From positions 1 through 41,905 of the IMG/VR virus record IMGVR_UViG_3300010413_000073: DNA of 41,905 bases. One strand, given 5' to 3'. The translations under genes and the position numbers were made by a program. The notes beneath the pieces are model-generated. The model did no database searches and was not told the origin of the DNA. It saw only the letters and a program-made list of their open reading frames with translations. This document shows, piece by piece, positions 31,039 through 39,181 of this stretch (position 1 is the stretch's first letter; each line of letters opens with the position of its first letter). Source of the DNA: a virus.

Positions 31039-32541
31039 TTACAGGTTGAAATTGATGATAATATCGACGCTATGAATGGCGCCCGCATTCTTGACGGCAC
31101 CCTGCAGCACCGGCGACTTGCGTGCCTGCCGATCCGCCTGCGGCTGATCAGCCAGCGCACCGGCCAGCCAATAGAAACCGCGTTCGGCAATGGATCGCAT
31201 GAACGTGTCGTGATCGCCGAAGCTGTCCGGGCTTGACCATGTGCCCGGGGCGAATACGCCCGCACGCACGAACCCGCGGGTGGTCTTTTCGGCCTGATCG
31301 ACAAGCTGATTGACGCCCCGCTGTGTCTGCGGAATCTTGACGCCGGTCTGTTTCAACAGGTTGAACATATCGGTTTGGACCGCATCGATGAACGCAATGA
31401 TGTTGTAGCGGTTATCGACGAAATCGTTCGCGCCGCTAGTCAGCACACACGCCACGTTTTTGATCGTGGTATAAAGGTCAAGGCCGACATTTTTCGCGGC
31501 CGTGATCTGGGTCTGTGTGTATTCTTCGGCGGCGGCGGACAACTCTTTCAGGTGCATCGTCAGCGCCGAATTTTCCGCGTTGAAGTTCACGACATGCGCC
31601 CGGGCCATGTAGGTTGTCGCAAGTTTGCGATTGCCGGCCGCGCTGAACAGCATCCGATAGTTCGTATAGCCGGACAGCTTGATCGCCCAAACCACGTTGG
31701 CCGGGTCAAGGTTCAGGTTCGCAGCTGCGCTGAACACTTCATAGCCCAACACGCTGTTTGCCTGCGCCCATGCGGCCACCAACTGGCGGGTTGCGTCGAT
31801 GGCTTCGTCGATCATCACAAAGCCCTTGAAGTTCACCAGCGCCTTGACGGCGGTCAGTGCATCGACCTGCGTTTCGGCCAGCAAGACCGAAGCGGCGGCA
31901 CCCTGAACAACCACGGCACCGGTGCCAGCGGCCAGCCCAAGCAATGCGCCGATGAACGTGCCGGCAGCGCCAGCAACGGGCAGGGTCAACAGGCTTGTCG
32001 CGCCGGTGGTGTTGCTTGTGATCACGATGCGATTGTCATCGCTCAAAGTCACGGTGGCGGTTGCGATCGCAGTGTCGAGCAAAGCGACGACATCGGTCAG
32101 CGCAATGACAGATCGCAGATCGACGCCGGCCACATTCACGGTGACACCATCGACATCGATGTCGAATGATCCGTCGCTGATCGCCTGCAACTGCGGGATG
32201 ACCACAGCTTCGGAAAGCTGGGCACCGGTCAGCACGGCAGCGGATGCCGCGACGTTTTCATCGGCAGCCCGCCAAAAGCCAATGACCAGAACGCCGCCGG
32301 CATTGGTCGGGTTCGGCTGGGTGCCGAAAAAGGCGGTCGCGTGCTGATAGACATCCGAATCGGTGCCGAAGTCGGCCGCAACCGATCCCAAATCGCTGTA
32401 AAGCTGATAACGGTTGGCGCTGTTCAGCGGCCCCGTGATCTGGCTGGTGATAAGTGCGACGACGTTCATGTTGTCGCGGGCGGCTAGCTGACCTTCCGGA
32501 ATCAGTGCCACATTGATGACGTTGTTGATGTTAGCCGACAT
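31039..32541 (-). CDS. contractile tail sheath protein (DUF3383)
   Basis: A 500-residue sheath subunit; its presence makes this a contractile-tailed phage. NINNVINVALIPEGQLAARD and RYQLYSDLGSVAADFGTDSD, then ATAFFGTQPNPTNAGGVLV, are clear DUF3383 features. The C-terminal region (GVNQLVDQAEKTTRGFVRAG) carries the arm that links neighbouring subunits. GGGGGCA lies before the ATG at 32541. Strongly expressed late gene by context. Confidence 0.92.
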   Translation of the reverse strand: MSANINNVINVALIPEGQLAARDNMNVVALITSQITGPLNSANRYQLYSDLGSVAADFGTDSDVYQHATAFFGTQPNPTNAGGVLVIGFWRAADENVAASAAVLTGAQLSEAVVIPQLQAISDGSFDIDVDGVTVNVAGVDLRSVIALTDVVALLDTAIATATVTLSDDNRIVITSNTTGATSLLTLPVAGAAGTFIGALLGLAAGTGAVVVQGAAASVLLAETQVDALTAVKALVNFKGFVMIDEAIDATRQLVAAWAQANSVLGYEVFSAAANLNLDPANVVWAIKLSGYTNYRMLFSAAGNRKLATTYMARAHVVNFNAENSALTMHLKELSAAAEEYTQTQITAAKNVGLDLYTTIKNVACVLTSGANDFVDNRYNIIAFIDAVQTDMFNLLKQTGVKIPQTQRGVNQLVDQAEKTTRGFVRAGVFAPGTWSSPDSFGDHDTFMRSIAERGFYWLAGALADQPQADRQARKSPVLQGAVKNAGAIHSVDIIINFNL

Positions 32542-33040
32542 ATTCGATGCCCCCTTCGTTTCGAATCTCCAACTGTGCCGTGTCGATCCGTAGCGTGTCT
32601 ATATTTACATTCGCACTATGCGAAACCATAAGTTCAAGTTGCTGCCGTTCGCCATACTGTTGCCCGGTTAGTTGCTTGACATCGATTGGGCCTTTCGGCT
32701 GTTGAATCTCAACCCCAAGCACCTTTTTCAAATCGAATGCGGCTTGCGAACGGACACGCAAACTAAAATCGATTGCCCGACTATAGGCGCCGTCACCATA
32801 AAAATCTAGTGTAACTGGACCTTTCCAAATTCCCCCGAGGCTTAGAACTTCGGCTTCGCCGTCGTAATCTTCCAAACTGGCGACCCTTTGTTGCAGGCCA
32901 AGGGCATCGATCACAATATAGTTTTGTTCGAAATCGGCCTGTTCGAAGTTCTGCCGGCCAAACTTGATCAACTGTTCGTCATAGGTAAGCAAGTCACGCA
33001 CGAACTGACCAATTGCCAACATTAGCGGGTTCGGTGTCAT
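32531..33040 (-). CDS. neck / tail terminator protein
   Basis: A 169-residue protein immediately before the sheath. LAIGQFVRDLLTYDEQLIKF and DFYGDGAYSRAIDFSLRV, with VSHSANVNIDTLRIDTAQLE near the end, resemble the phage neck terminator (LIC_12616-like) group that stops tube growth and joins tail to head. Its ATG overlaps the upstream stop (ATGA), and its 3' end overlaps the sheath start by 11 bp. Confidence 0.75.
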   Translation of the reverse strand: MTPNPLMLAIGQFVRDLLTYDEQLIKFGRQNFEQADFEQNYIVIDALGLQQRVASLEDYDGEAEVLSLGGIWKGPVTLDFYGDGAYSRAIDFSLRVRSQAAFDLKKVLGVEIQQPKGPIDVKQLTGQQYGERQQLELMVSHSANVNIDTLRIDTAQLEIRNEGGIEYVG

Positions 33041-33744
33041 TGCGGGTACAACTCATTGAATTCAGGGTAGGACATTAGTTTCGCCGGTTCATACCAACCC
33101 AATTGAAATGAAACCTTGCGATTGGCCACATTGTCCAAATTTTTGATCGCAAGGATGTATTTCCGGGTGCGCTGATAACCATCCAAAATGAATTCATCAC
33201 CTTCGCCGGTTTCCGATCCGCCCGAAACTGGCCCGGCCGAATCTGGCAAGTCAATGAATCCGATTTCATTGTGAGGGTTGCCCGGGTTGGCGGGATCGAA
33301 AGCGGTCATGTTGCCCGGGTTGGTCGGGTCCAAGAAAACCCGAAAATTGCTTTCGATGGCACTTTGCAGGCGGCGATTCCGATTTTCCGGAATCACTTCA
33401 TTCACTTCGTCGAATGTTGCATCTTCAAATAGTCGAATTTCGATATTGCCGGCGTTGGCCTTGAAGGCATGTTGCACGAAATGCACATCGACGTTTTTGG
33501 TGATTCCGGCGATGTAGTAAGTTGAATTCGGATTGATCGTGACTTTGCCTTGCACAGTCTGCATGCCACCGCGATCAATGATTGAATGCGGTTTGTCCAA
33601 CATGATGCCGGCGCCAGTGTAATCAATGAACCGGGCCAATGCGTCCCCGGCAAATACCCGGGTGCCCCAACTGGTGATCAGCTTCAACCCAAGCGATGGG
33701 GCTTGCAAAAGGCGTTTCATTAACTGTTCGGCTGTGCTACTCAT
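33037..33744 (-). CDS. structural protein of the neck region, function unknown
   Basis: A 235-residue protein starting MSSTAEQLMKRLLQAP at 33744, where the ATG overlaps the upstream stop. It contains two NPGN repeats (DPTNPGNMTAFDPANPGNPH) and mixed beta structure, ending GWYEPAKLMSYPEFNELYP. No family recognised. Placed between a connector and the tail terminator, so probably a virion component of the collar or head-tail junction. Confidence 0.65.
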   Translation of the reverse strand: MSSTAEQLMKRLLQAPSLGLKLITSWGTRVFAGDALARFIDYTGAGIMLDKPHSIIDRGGMQTVQGKVTINPNSTYYIAGITKNVDVHFVQHAFKANAGNIEIRLFEDATFDEVNEVIPENRNRRLQSAIESNFRVFLDPTNPGNMTAFDPANPGNPHNEIGFIDLPDSAGPVSGGSETGEGDEFILDGYQRTRKYILAIKNLDNVANRKVSFQLGWYEPAKLMSYPEFNELYPQ

Positions 33745-34088
33745 GGCGTCACCTGCACGATTGCTTTTTTGGTCTGTTCGGCCACCGCTTCGGTATAGCC
33801 AAACGCTTGCCAATCACCGTTGTCGATGATCTTGAAATCTTCGCCGTTATACTCCAACAATTCACCGTTGGCAATCGGATCGGGTGAATGCACCGTCAAA
33901 TACTGCCGGGACCAATCCAATTGTTCGACGTTCAGTTTGTCTTTTTCCGCTGGCTGAACAACAGCCCGGATTTCCCGGGACGTGACGACATTCTGATCGA
34001 CAAAATCGACGGTGTGTTTGGCGATCGTTTTGATGTTGTGCGGCGTCGCCCAGCGCAGCACGGCGGCGGTTACGTTAGGAAGTGCCAC
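33741..34088 (-). CDS. head-tail joining protein
   Basis: A 115-residue protein with beta-barrel-like final part (LTVHSPDPIANGELLEYNGE, then FKIIDNGDWQAFGYTEA), the style of head closure or stopper proteins. Start GTG at 34088 within the 3' end of the upstream gene (14 bp overlap). Position between gp10-like and neck genes supports a connector role. Confidence 0.7.
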   Translation of the reverse strand: MALPNVTAAVLRWATPHNIKTIAKHTVDFVDQNVVTSREIRAVVQPAEKDKLNVEQLDWSRQYLTVHSPDPIANGELLEYNGEDFKIIDNGDWQAFGYTEAVAEQTKKAIVQVTP

Positions 34089-34542
34089 GGATGACCCACG
34101 TCAGCGATCCGCGCAACAGGCCGGTATCGATCAGGGTTTGGCTTGACCCCTTCCGGCGCATCGTGCGGATGGTGATTTCGTCCCATGTGCCATAGCCCAG
34201 CGAAGTGAATGCACCTTTGCTGATATTGGTCGCCACCGCACCGATCCGGCCCAATGCAACGTCAACGTCGCGACCTTCGGCGATGGCTTCGAATTCTTTG
34301 GCGATAGCGATATTCAACGGGCCTTTGTGAATACGGAACGGTTCGCGAAGGAAAGATCGGCGCGGGGTATTGCCGCCGCCGAATTCATGGATTGCGCCGA
34401 TTTGAATGATCGAATTTCCGTCGCCGTACACTTTCCCGCCGACCCGTTCGGATGGCAGGCCGACGAATACAGCTTTGCGGCGAATGTCTTTCAACTGTTT
34501 CGCCATGGCCGTTGTCTTGCGCAAGAATTCTTGCGGCTTCAT
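34075..34542 (-). CDS. HK97 gp10-like / virion morphogenesis tail-completion protein
   Basis: A 155-residue protein with the recognisable segment IGAIHEFGGGNTPRRSFLRE and, near the end, LIDTGLLRGSLTWVI, as in gp10-like and Mu gpG-like completion proteins. It helps join head and tail. The ATG at 34542 overlaps the upstream stop (ATGA); the longer upstream frame lies in the neighbour gene. Confidence 0.8.
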   Translation of the reverse strand: MKPQEFLRKTTAMAKQLKDIRRKAVFVGLPSERVGGKVYGDGNSIIQIGAIHEFGGGNTPRRSFLREPFRIHKGPLNIAIAKEFEAIAEGRDVDVALGRIGAVATNISKGAFTSLGYGTWDEITIRTMRRKGSSQTLIDTGLLRGSLTWVIRGTS

Positions 34543-34886
34543 ACAGCAATGCCCCCGTAACGCCCGGCAGTCAGCCGGCGGAAGCGCTGGCCGTATTTTG
34601 TCGAATTCCAAAACACATCGCTAGCTTTCAGATTGGCTGCGGCTTGGTAGCTTTCGGAAACGCTTCCGACGGAAACGCTGGCCACTTGCTGCGATGCTGC
34701 AGACCCGACCGAAGTTTCGCCGACCAATAGATGGGCGATCAGGTTCAGAATTGCTTCTTGCGTCTGGGAAGTGTAGGCCAGCCCATAATAGGCCGGCCAC
34801 ACATTTTCAAGAATCGGCAGATATGTGTCCACCGTTGCAGTCGCGAATTCAGGGAAACGCGCCTTGAAATCGTCAATCAGGGCCAT
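34539..34886 (-). CDS. head-tail adaptor (DUF4054-like)
   Basis: A 115-residue helical protein: DDFKARFPEFATATVDTYLP, then AILNLIAHLLVGETSV and SDVFWNSTKYGQRFRRLT, matching the DUF4054 connector that docks on the portal. ATG at 34886 lies 14 bp inside the upstream gene. Part of the connector series downstream of the capsid gene. Confidence 0.85.
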   Translation of the reverse strand: MALIDDFKARFPEFATATVDTYLPILENVWPAYYGLAYTSQTQEAILNLIAHLLVGETSVGSAASQQVASVSVGSVSESYQAAANLKASDVFWNSTKYGQRFRRLTAGRYGGIAV

Positions 34887-35436
34887 GGGTCAACACGCGG
34901 TTTTTCACAGCCAAACGAACCCGACGCATCAGTTTTTCATCGCGCAAATGCTTTTCAGTCAATTCGATGTAACCGCCGTTCGGCAGAACTTCCGCGCCAA
35001 CCCGATGCGGACGGCCGCCGGTGTTGAACAACTTCGCGCCAATCACAAGACCGTCGCCTGCGCCCTCTGTAGCGACGACAGCCGGGTCGGGGTGGTCGGT
35101 GTTACCTTCCGGGCCTTCCGGGGCGCTGGCGCCGCTTTCAGGCTCTTCGGTGACACCTTCCGGGCCTTCCGGGGTGTCGTCATCGCTTTCAGGCTGTTCG
35201 GTTTCGCCTTCGTCGCCTTCCGGCTCTTCACCGGTAGCACGACGCGCCAATTCCGCCGCGGCGGCCTTGGTCAGCGTTTCGCGTTCGTTGACGGCGATCA
35301 GGCGGGTCAAGTCTTCGTCGGAAAGGTCAGACAAAAGCGCCTTGCCTTTCTTGACCGACAGGGCCGCCAACTCTTCGTCGGAAAGGGAGGGCTTGACGCC
35401 CTCCGTCCCCTGTTCTGCCATGGTCTGGGTTGACAT
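34873..35436 (-). CDS. acidic repeat protein, head-associated, unknown function
   Basis: A 187-residue protein. The N-terminal part is helical (LSDEELAALSVKKGKALLSD), the middle is an acidic linker with 17-residue repeats (TPEGPEGVTEEPES, APEGPEGNTDHPDP; 51-bp DNA period at 35104 and 35155), and the C-terminal part (LFNTGGRPHRVGAEVLPNGG, LTEKHLRDEKL) is a conserved-looking small domain. It follows the capsid gene, so it may be a head fibre, decoration or connector protein. Confidence 0.7.
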   Translation of the reverse strand: MSTQTMAEQGTEGVKPSLSDEELAALSVKKGKALLSDLSDEDLTRLIAVNERETLTKAAAAELARRATGEEPEGDEGETEQPESDDDTPEGPEGVTEEPESGASAPEGPEGNTDHPDPAVVATEGAGDGLVIGAKLFNTGGRPHRVGAEVLPNGGYIELTEKHLRDEKLMRRVRLAVKNRVLTHGPD

Positions 35437-35447
35437 ACGCCGCCCCC

Positions 35448-36416
35448 TTACAGACCGGTAAGGATATAGCCGGCGGTGTCTTCCAACACATCCAGCCCCG
35501 CGATCCGGTATTTGTAGTCCGTCTGATAATCAAACGAACTGACCTTGATGATTTCGCCAACCATCAGCGGCACCGGAATGCGCATCTTCATCGCTTCGTT
35601 GCTGTTGCTGTATGCAACAGTGTGCGAAACACCCGCACCACCCGCATCGTCGGCGCGGTGTGTGCCGCGGAATTCAACGCCCGGGAAGTTGGCCTGCAGG
35701 GCAGCCAGAACAGACGACGAACCGGCCGCCGTGTTCAGGATGGTTGACTGCAGGGTGTTCAACACATAGTTCGGCATATCGACACGGTTCGCCTTGTATT
35801 CCGGCGTGTTGTTCACGGCGTTGAACTGCGCATTCAACAGACCCGCAAAATCATCGTACATTTCCTGCGCGGTCAGGGTGCCGATCGCGCCAGTAGCCGC
35901 CACGCTGGTGAACCCGGCATGGTTCAACAGACCGGAAGACCCGGCAACGTCAGGCATGCCCAGATAGCCGATATAGTCCACTTCGCGAAGGTAGATTCGG
36001 TTCGTGGTCTGAATGTAGCGCTGCGCAAGGTTGACGTTTTCGAGTTCCGCCTCTTTCGCGTCGGAATCCGACCACTTCGACCCGGCTTCGCGTTCGATAA
36101 CCGGCAGGAAGTTATCTTCGCCGCGAAGCGTGATCTTGCCTTTGTTGCCCGAGGCATCGCCGGCCGTGGTGAACCCGCCCTGATCGATGATCCGAAGCGA
36201 CTGAATTCGGCGAGCGTACCCGCCGGAATTGTCCGCTTCGATACCCGAATTCACGAATGAAAGTTCCGGATATTTCTTTTCGAATACCTTCGGGTCAACC
36301 TGCGTGAGATTTCGCGCCAGCACGGTGCCCGCGTAGGCGTCCTGAAATCCGGGGCGATGCCCCGAATCCAGAAAGCGCTGGTAGCTGTTGAGATCGTAAA
36401 GCTGTCCGAGTTTCAT
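35448..36416 (-). CDS. major capsid protein (DUF2184-like)
   Basis: A 322-residue HK97-fold capsid protein of the DUF2184 type. PKVFEKKYPELSFVNSGIEA, NLAQRYIQTTNRIYLREVDY and IGYLGMPDVAGSSGLLNHAG are typical, as is the late PVPLMVGEIIKVSSFDYQT. AAGGAGG lies before the ATG at 36416, a strong site as expected for the most abundant protein. The order protease/scaffold - decoration - capsid is standard. Confidence 0.9.
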   Translation of the reverse strand: MKLGQLYDLNSYQRFLDSGHRPGFQDAYAGTVLARNLTQVDPKVFEKKYPELSFVNSGIEADNSGGYARRIQSLRIIDQGGFTTAGDASGNKGKITLRGEDNFLPVIEREAGSKWSDSDAKEAELENVNLAQRYIQTTNRIYLREVDYIGYLGMPDVAGSSGLLNHAGFTSVAATGAIGTLTAQEMYDDFAGLLNAQFNAVNNTPEYKANRVDMPNYVLNTLQSTILNTAAGSSSVLAALQANFPGVEFRGTHRADDAGGAGVSHTVAYSNSNEAMKMRIPVPLMVGEIIKVSSFDYQTDYKYRIAGLDVLEDTAGYILTGL

Positions 36417-36431
36417 TGTAACCCCTCCTTA

Positions 36432-37340
36432 TTATGCCAGCGCAACGCCGTCGTTTGCCACGACGCGCCAAGCCAGAATGCCGCCAAGCTGTACGGCTTC
36501 CAGTGCAATGAAATCGGCCAGTGCGCCGAAGGTCATCACCGTGTTGCCTGCCTGATTGATGGCCGACGCTGCAGTGATAGCCGCAGAACCGCCACCGATC
36601 ACGTCGGCGTCAATGGTCAAACGCTGCCCGATGAAAGTCGGGATGGCCAGCGTGCGAGTTTCAGCACCCGCGCCGATGGTAAGCGGAACACTGCCCGAAC
36701 GGGTGACAGGGATCGCACCGGCATCGCCCGGGTCAGCAACAGCGACCGGAACATGCGGATAGATTTCCTGCAGTGCGCCTTCGACTTCGGTCTGCGCGGT
36801 GAAGCCGCCAGCGTCCGCGATAGCGATCGCCGATGCAGCGTGTGCCGCAACAGCGTCACCGATATGCGCAGCGATGTCGCCGGGGGCCGGGTTGACATAG
36901 ATCAGCCAAACGCCCGCCTGAACCTCTTCGATGAATTCGGCGTTCACCGCTTCGTCGGTAGGGGTAGCGGTCGCAAGACCGTCATTCGCGTCGCCGGCGT
37001 TCGACACATACACGCGGCCGAACATTGCCGGGGTTTCGCCCGCCTTCACATCGACAGTGCAAAGACCCTGCCGGATGAATTCGACCTGTTTGAACAGGGT
37101 GTTGTCGATGGCGGCGCCATCTTCGACCGGGCTGGTCACCTTGCGGGCAACAACACCCGCGATGACCGGCGAGGCCGACCCGTCCATGTTGTCGAGGCTA
37201 CCGGCTGCCAGTTTGGCGAAGCGGCCGGCCAAAAGCCCGTTTTCGAAAGTGCGGGCGGTGTAGATCAGGTGCAGATTGCCGAAGCGCTCGCCGGCGCCGG
37301 CTTTCTGCGGATCGTCAAGGTATCCAGTCAGAAACGACAT
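36432..37340 (-). CDS. capsid cement / decoration protein with C-terminal fibre-like part
   Basis: A 302-residue protein between protease and capsid. The N-terminal half (KLAAGSLDNMDGSASPVIAG, FGRVYVSNAGDAND) resembles the structural cement group; a segment AAHIGDAVAAHAASAIAIAD followed by EVEGALQEIYPH resembles the trimer-forming part of head fibres, and the C-terminus is beta-rich. AAGGAG lies eight bases before the ATG at 37340, so that start is preferred over an upstream TTG. Confidence 0.75.
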   Translation of the reverse strand: MSFLTGYLDDPQKAGAGERFGNLHLIYTARTFENGLLAGRFAKLAAGSLDNMDGSASPVIAGVVARKVTSPVEDGAAIDNTLFKQVEFIRQGLCTVDVKAGETPAMFGRVYVSNAGDANDGLATATPTDEAVNAEFIEEVQAGVWLIYVNPAPGDIAAHIGDAVAAHAASAIAIADAGGFTAQTEVEGALQEIYPHVPVAVADPGDAGAIPVTRSGSVPLTIGAGAETRTLAIPTFIGQRLTIDADVIGGGSAAITAASAINQAGNTVMTFGALADFIALEAVQLGGILAWRVVANDGVALA

Positions 37341-37342
37341 AA

Positions 37343-37924
37343 TCAAATCTCCTTATCGGCCAGCGCGGCCAAGTTTCCTTTGTCAGAATCGCCAAAGTTG
37401 CGGTAGTGGGCGGGGACATGCTGCAGCAATTTGAACGCCAAGGAAAGTTCGGCGTCGCTGAACTGTTCGCTGCGGACGGTGGCCAGTGCATCGCGCATGA
37501 TCTGCGCGGTGGACTTGTCCGCGAATGCGTAGTCTTCCGGCAGAAAATCGCGGGCCTTCGCGATGACGGCGCCGTGTGCCTTGACCGCCTTATCGACGAA
37601 CAGTTTCACATCGGCATCGCCGAATTTCTTCGGCTGTTCGCCTTCGGCCGCCGGCGGTTCACCTTCGTCGGTCATTTCCGGTTCGGTTTCGCCCGGGACT
37701 TCCGGTTCGGTTTCGCCCGGGACTTCCGGTTCGGTTTCTGCTGCAGGCATCACGCCCTTGGCAGCTTCGATGATCTGCTGCAGTGCGGGCAGCAATTCTT
37801 GCAACTGATCCACCGGCACGGCCTTGATGGCTTCCGGCAGCGCAGTCGCCAGTTCGACGATCTGCTGCAAGTTGGGCTGCCCCTCCTGATCAGCAAAGGC
37901 TTTGTGCAAAGTCTTTTTGGCCAT
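37343..37924 (-). CDS. nested scaffolding protein (internal in-frame start)
   Basis: An internal ATG at 37924 (MAKKTLHKAFADQEG) is preceded at eight bases by a perfect AGGAGG (37933-37938), far better than the ribosome site of the full-length gene. It would yield a separate 193-residue scaffold lacking the protease, sharing the C-terminal end, as with lambda C and Nu3. The product would be made in excess over the protease fusion. Confidence 0.78.
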   Translation of the reverse strand: MAKKTLHKAFADQEGQPNLQQIVELATALPEAIKAVPVDQLQELLPALQQIIEAAKGVMPAAETEPEVPGETEPEVPGETEPEMTDEGEPPAAEGEQPKKFGDADVKLFVDKAVKAHGAVIAKARDFLPEDYAFADKSTAQIMRDALATVRSEQFSDAELSLAFKLLQHVPAHYRNFGDSDKGNLAALADKEI

Positions 37925-38548
37925 GGTTTCCCCCTCCTGTTGTTCGGGTAGTTTGTCTAAAAATGAACACATCGGACCGCAACGGCCACGTTCAACAATG
38001 GCCAAATGATGCGGGGCGATGTCTTTTTGTTCGAAATCATAAATGTCATGTGGCACAAGGTCCGCAGTATAGCCAAGCGACATTTCGCGCTTTCCGGCTT
38101 CCACCGTTGCGGCAAGGGTATCACACAATTCAAGACGATTTCGGGTTGCGATGGTTGTTTTGGTTGCTTCGTCGGTGGCATCGATCATCGAAGATTCAAT
38201 CACCCGGCCGCCGGCTTCGGGGGCTGGTGCGCTCAATTCGACGTGTTCGTCAGTGACGGGGATGCCCTGCATGCGCATTGATGCGTTGGCGATAGTGGCC
38301 GGGGAACGGTACACGGTGAAAGTCTGATTCGCGGGTTCAAGGCCAAGTTCGGCGCCCAGATATTCCAACACACCATCGCGAATCGACACGGCTGTTTTTT
38401 CGGTTGGGTCATAGACTGCGCGATCGTTGAATGCGCCATGATAGCGGGCATTGTCCGCGAACTGCGCTTGGCAAATAGCCCATGCGGATTGTTCGGATTT
38501 CCCCGATTCCATCACGGCTTTGACACATCGATGCAGCTTGTCAGGCAT
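37343..38548 (-). CDS. prohead protease-scaffold fusion (DUF2213)
   Basis: A 401-residue protein, first gene of the late operon. MPDKLHRCVKAVMESGKSE begins it. The protease is in residues 40-200: GIPVTDEHVEL (H102), REMSLGYTADL (S157) and APHHLAIVERGR. After residue 208 comes a scaffold-like, acidic, helical part with an ETEPEVPG repeat (24-bp period, 37676-37738) and a C-terminal capsid-binding helix (LSLAFKLLQHVPAHYRNFG). ATG at 38548 is preferred to an upstream TTG. The same frame contains the nested scaffold start at 37924. Confidence 0.88.
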   Translation of the reverse strand: MPDKLHRCVKAVMESGKSEQSAWAICQAQFADNARYHGAFNDRAVYDPTEKTAVSIRDGVLEYLGAELGLEPANQTFTVYRSPATIANASMRMQGIPVTDEHVELSAPAPEAGGRVIESSMIDATDEATKTTIATRNRLELCDTLAATVEAGKREMSLGYTADLVPHDIYDFEQKDIAPHHLAIVERGRCGPMCSFLDKLPEQQEGETMAKKTLHKAFADQEGQPNLQQIVELATALPEAIKAVPVDQLQELLPALQQIIEAAKGVMPAAETEPEVPGETEPEVPGETEPEMTDEGEPPAAEGEQPKKFGDADVKLFVDKAVKAHGAVIAKARDFLPEDYAFADKSTAQIMRDALATVRSEQFSDAELSLAFKLLQHVPAHYRNFGDSDKGNLAALADKEI

Positions 38549-38583
38549 CACGGACCCCAATCGTTATCGATAAACATGCGGGA

Positions 38584-38613
38584 GTTCTAGCCTATGTCTG
38601 GGGCGGCTGTCAA
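38584..38613 (-). promoter_or_regulatory. putative late-operon promoter
   Basis: -35 TTGACA (38608-38613), an 18-bp spacer and -10 TAGAAC (38584-38589), or CTAGAA with 17 bp. It lacks the palindrome of the early promoters. The TGA of the -35 is the stop of the gene at 38610-38903. It lies just upstream of the protease-scaffold gene. Confidence 0.55.
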
Positions 38614-38903
38614 GCGTCGGCGAAGGCTTCCCCCTTGTTGAAGGCCCGCCAAAGTCGATCGACATCGATATCCGGCGCAGGTACCCCGTCGAACATTGTG
38701 CCGATCATCCGCTGCAGCAATCCCAGATCACCGCCGACGCGCTGGGTCACTACCCGGCCAAAAATCACATAATCGTGATGATTCGGATAGACCCGAACGA
38801 TCACGCCCCGGCCGTCTGATCCCCGCATGATCCGGCAGCCCGTCCGATCGTAAATCAGGGGACCGCCGGACCGTGGGCAGTGCCACGGGTTGCGGTATCG
38901 CAT
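38610..38903 (-). CDS. hypothetical protein
   Basis: A 97-residue protein (MRYRNPWHCPRSGG...) with a glycine-rich, beta-like start (GRGVIVRVYPNHHDYVIFGR) and a helical end (VDRLWRAFNKGEAF). No family recognised. The ATG at 38903 overlaps the preceding stop as TGATG. It is the last gene before the late promoter. Confidence 0.65.
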   Translation of the reverse strand: MRYRNPWHCPRSGGPLIYDRTGCRIMRGSDGRGVIVRVYPNHHDYVIFGRVVTQRVGGDLGLLQRMIGTMFDGVPAPDIDVDRLWRAFNKGEAFADA

Positions 38904-39097
38904 CACGCGGCGGCCTTGGCTGCCTGCGCTTTGTAATAGCGGACCGCCTTTTTGGCGAGGCCAACAGCCTGCGCACGGGTCGGGCGGGTGCCGGTGAACA
39001 GGATTTCGGTCGGCTGCTGATATGCAACACGGCGAACGATCGCCTTGAATCCGTTACCCTCTTTTTTCGTGGTCCAACCAATCACACCGTTTGACAT
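38903..39097 (-). CDS. hypothetical basic small protein
   Basis: A 64-residue, strongly basic protein (SNGVIGWTTKKEGNGFKAIV, then LAKKAVRYYKAQAAKAA). AGGAGT is seven bases before the ATG at 39097. An A-K-rich C-terminal helix suggests binding to nucleic acid or an acidic partner. It is driven by the early promoter at 39136-39164. Confidence 0.68.
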   Translation of the reverse strand: MSNGVIGWTTKKEGNGFKAIVRRVAYQQPTEILFTGTRPTRAQAVGLAKKAVRYYKAQAAKAAA

Positions 39098-39135
39098 TTT
39101 GTTCACTCCTATGGCTTCGCGCCGTTGATGGGGAA

Positions 39136-39164
39136 ATCATAATCGCTATTGACGGGGCCGTCAA
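39136..39164 (-). promoter_or_regulatory. early promoter with palindromic operator (copy 6)
   Basis: -35 TTGACG (39159-39164) in TTGACGGCCCCGTCAA, a 17-bp spacer ending TAGCGAT, and -10 TATGAT (39136-39141), the best -10 of the set. It shares its upstream sequence GAATCTTTCTTG with the copy at 348-376. Confidence 0.78.
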
Positions 39165-39181
39165 CAAGAAAGATTCACAAA

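Noticed and set aside
31375-32169. 264-codon plus-strand open frame
   Set aside because: Opposite-strand shadow of the tail sheath gene, rich in R, H and D with no family features.
36357-37406. 349-codon plus-strand open frame
   Set aside because: Shadow of the decoration protein gene; high GC codon bias keeps the opposite strand open. No start context or domain.
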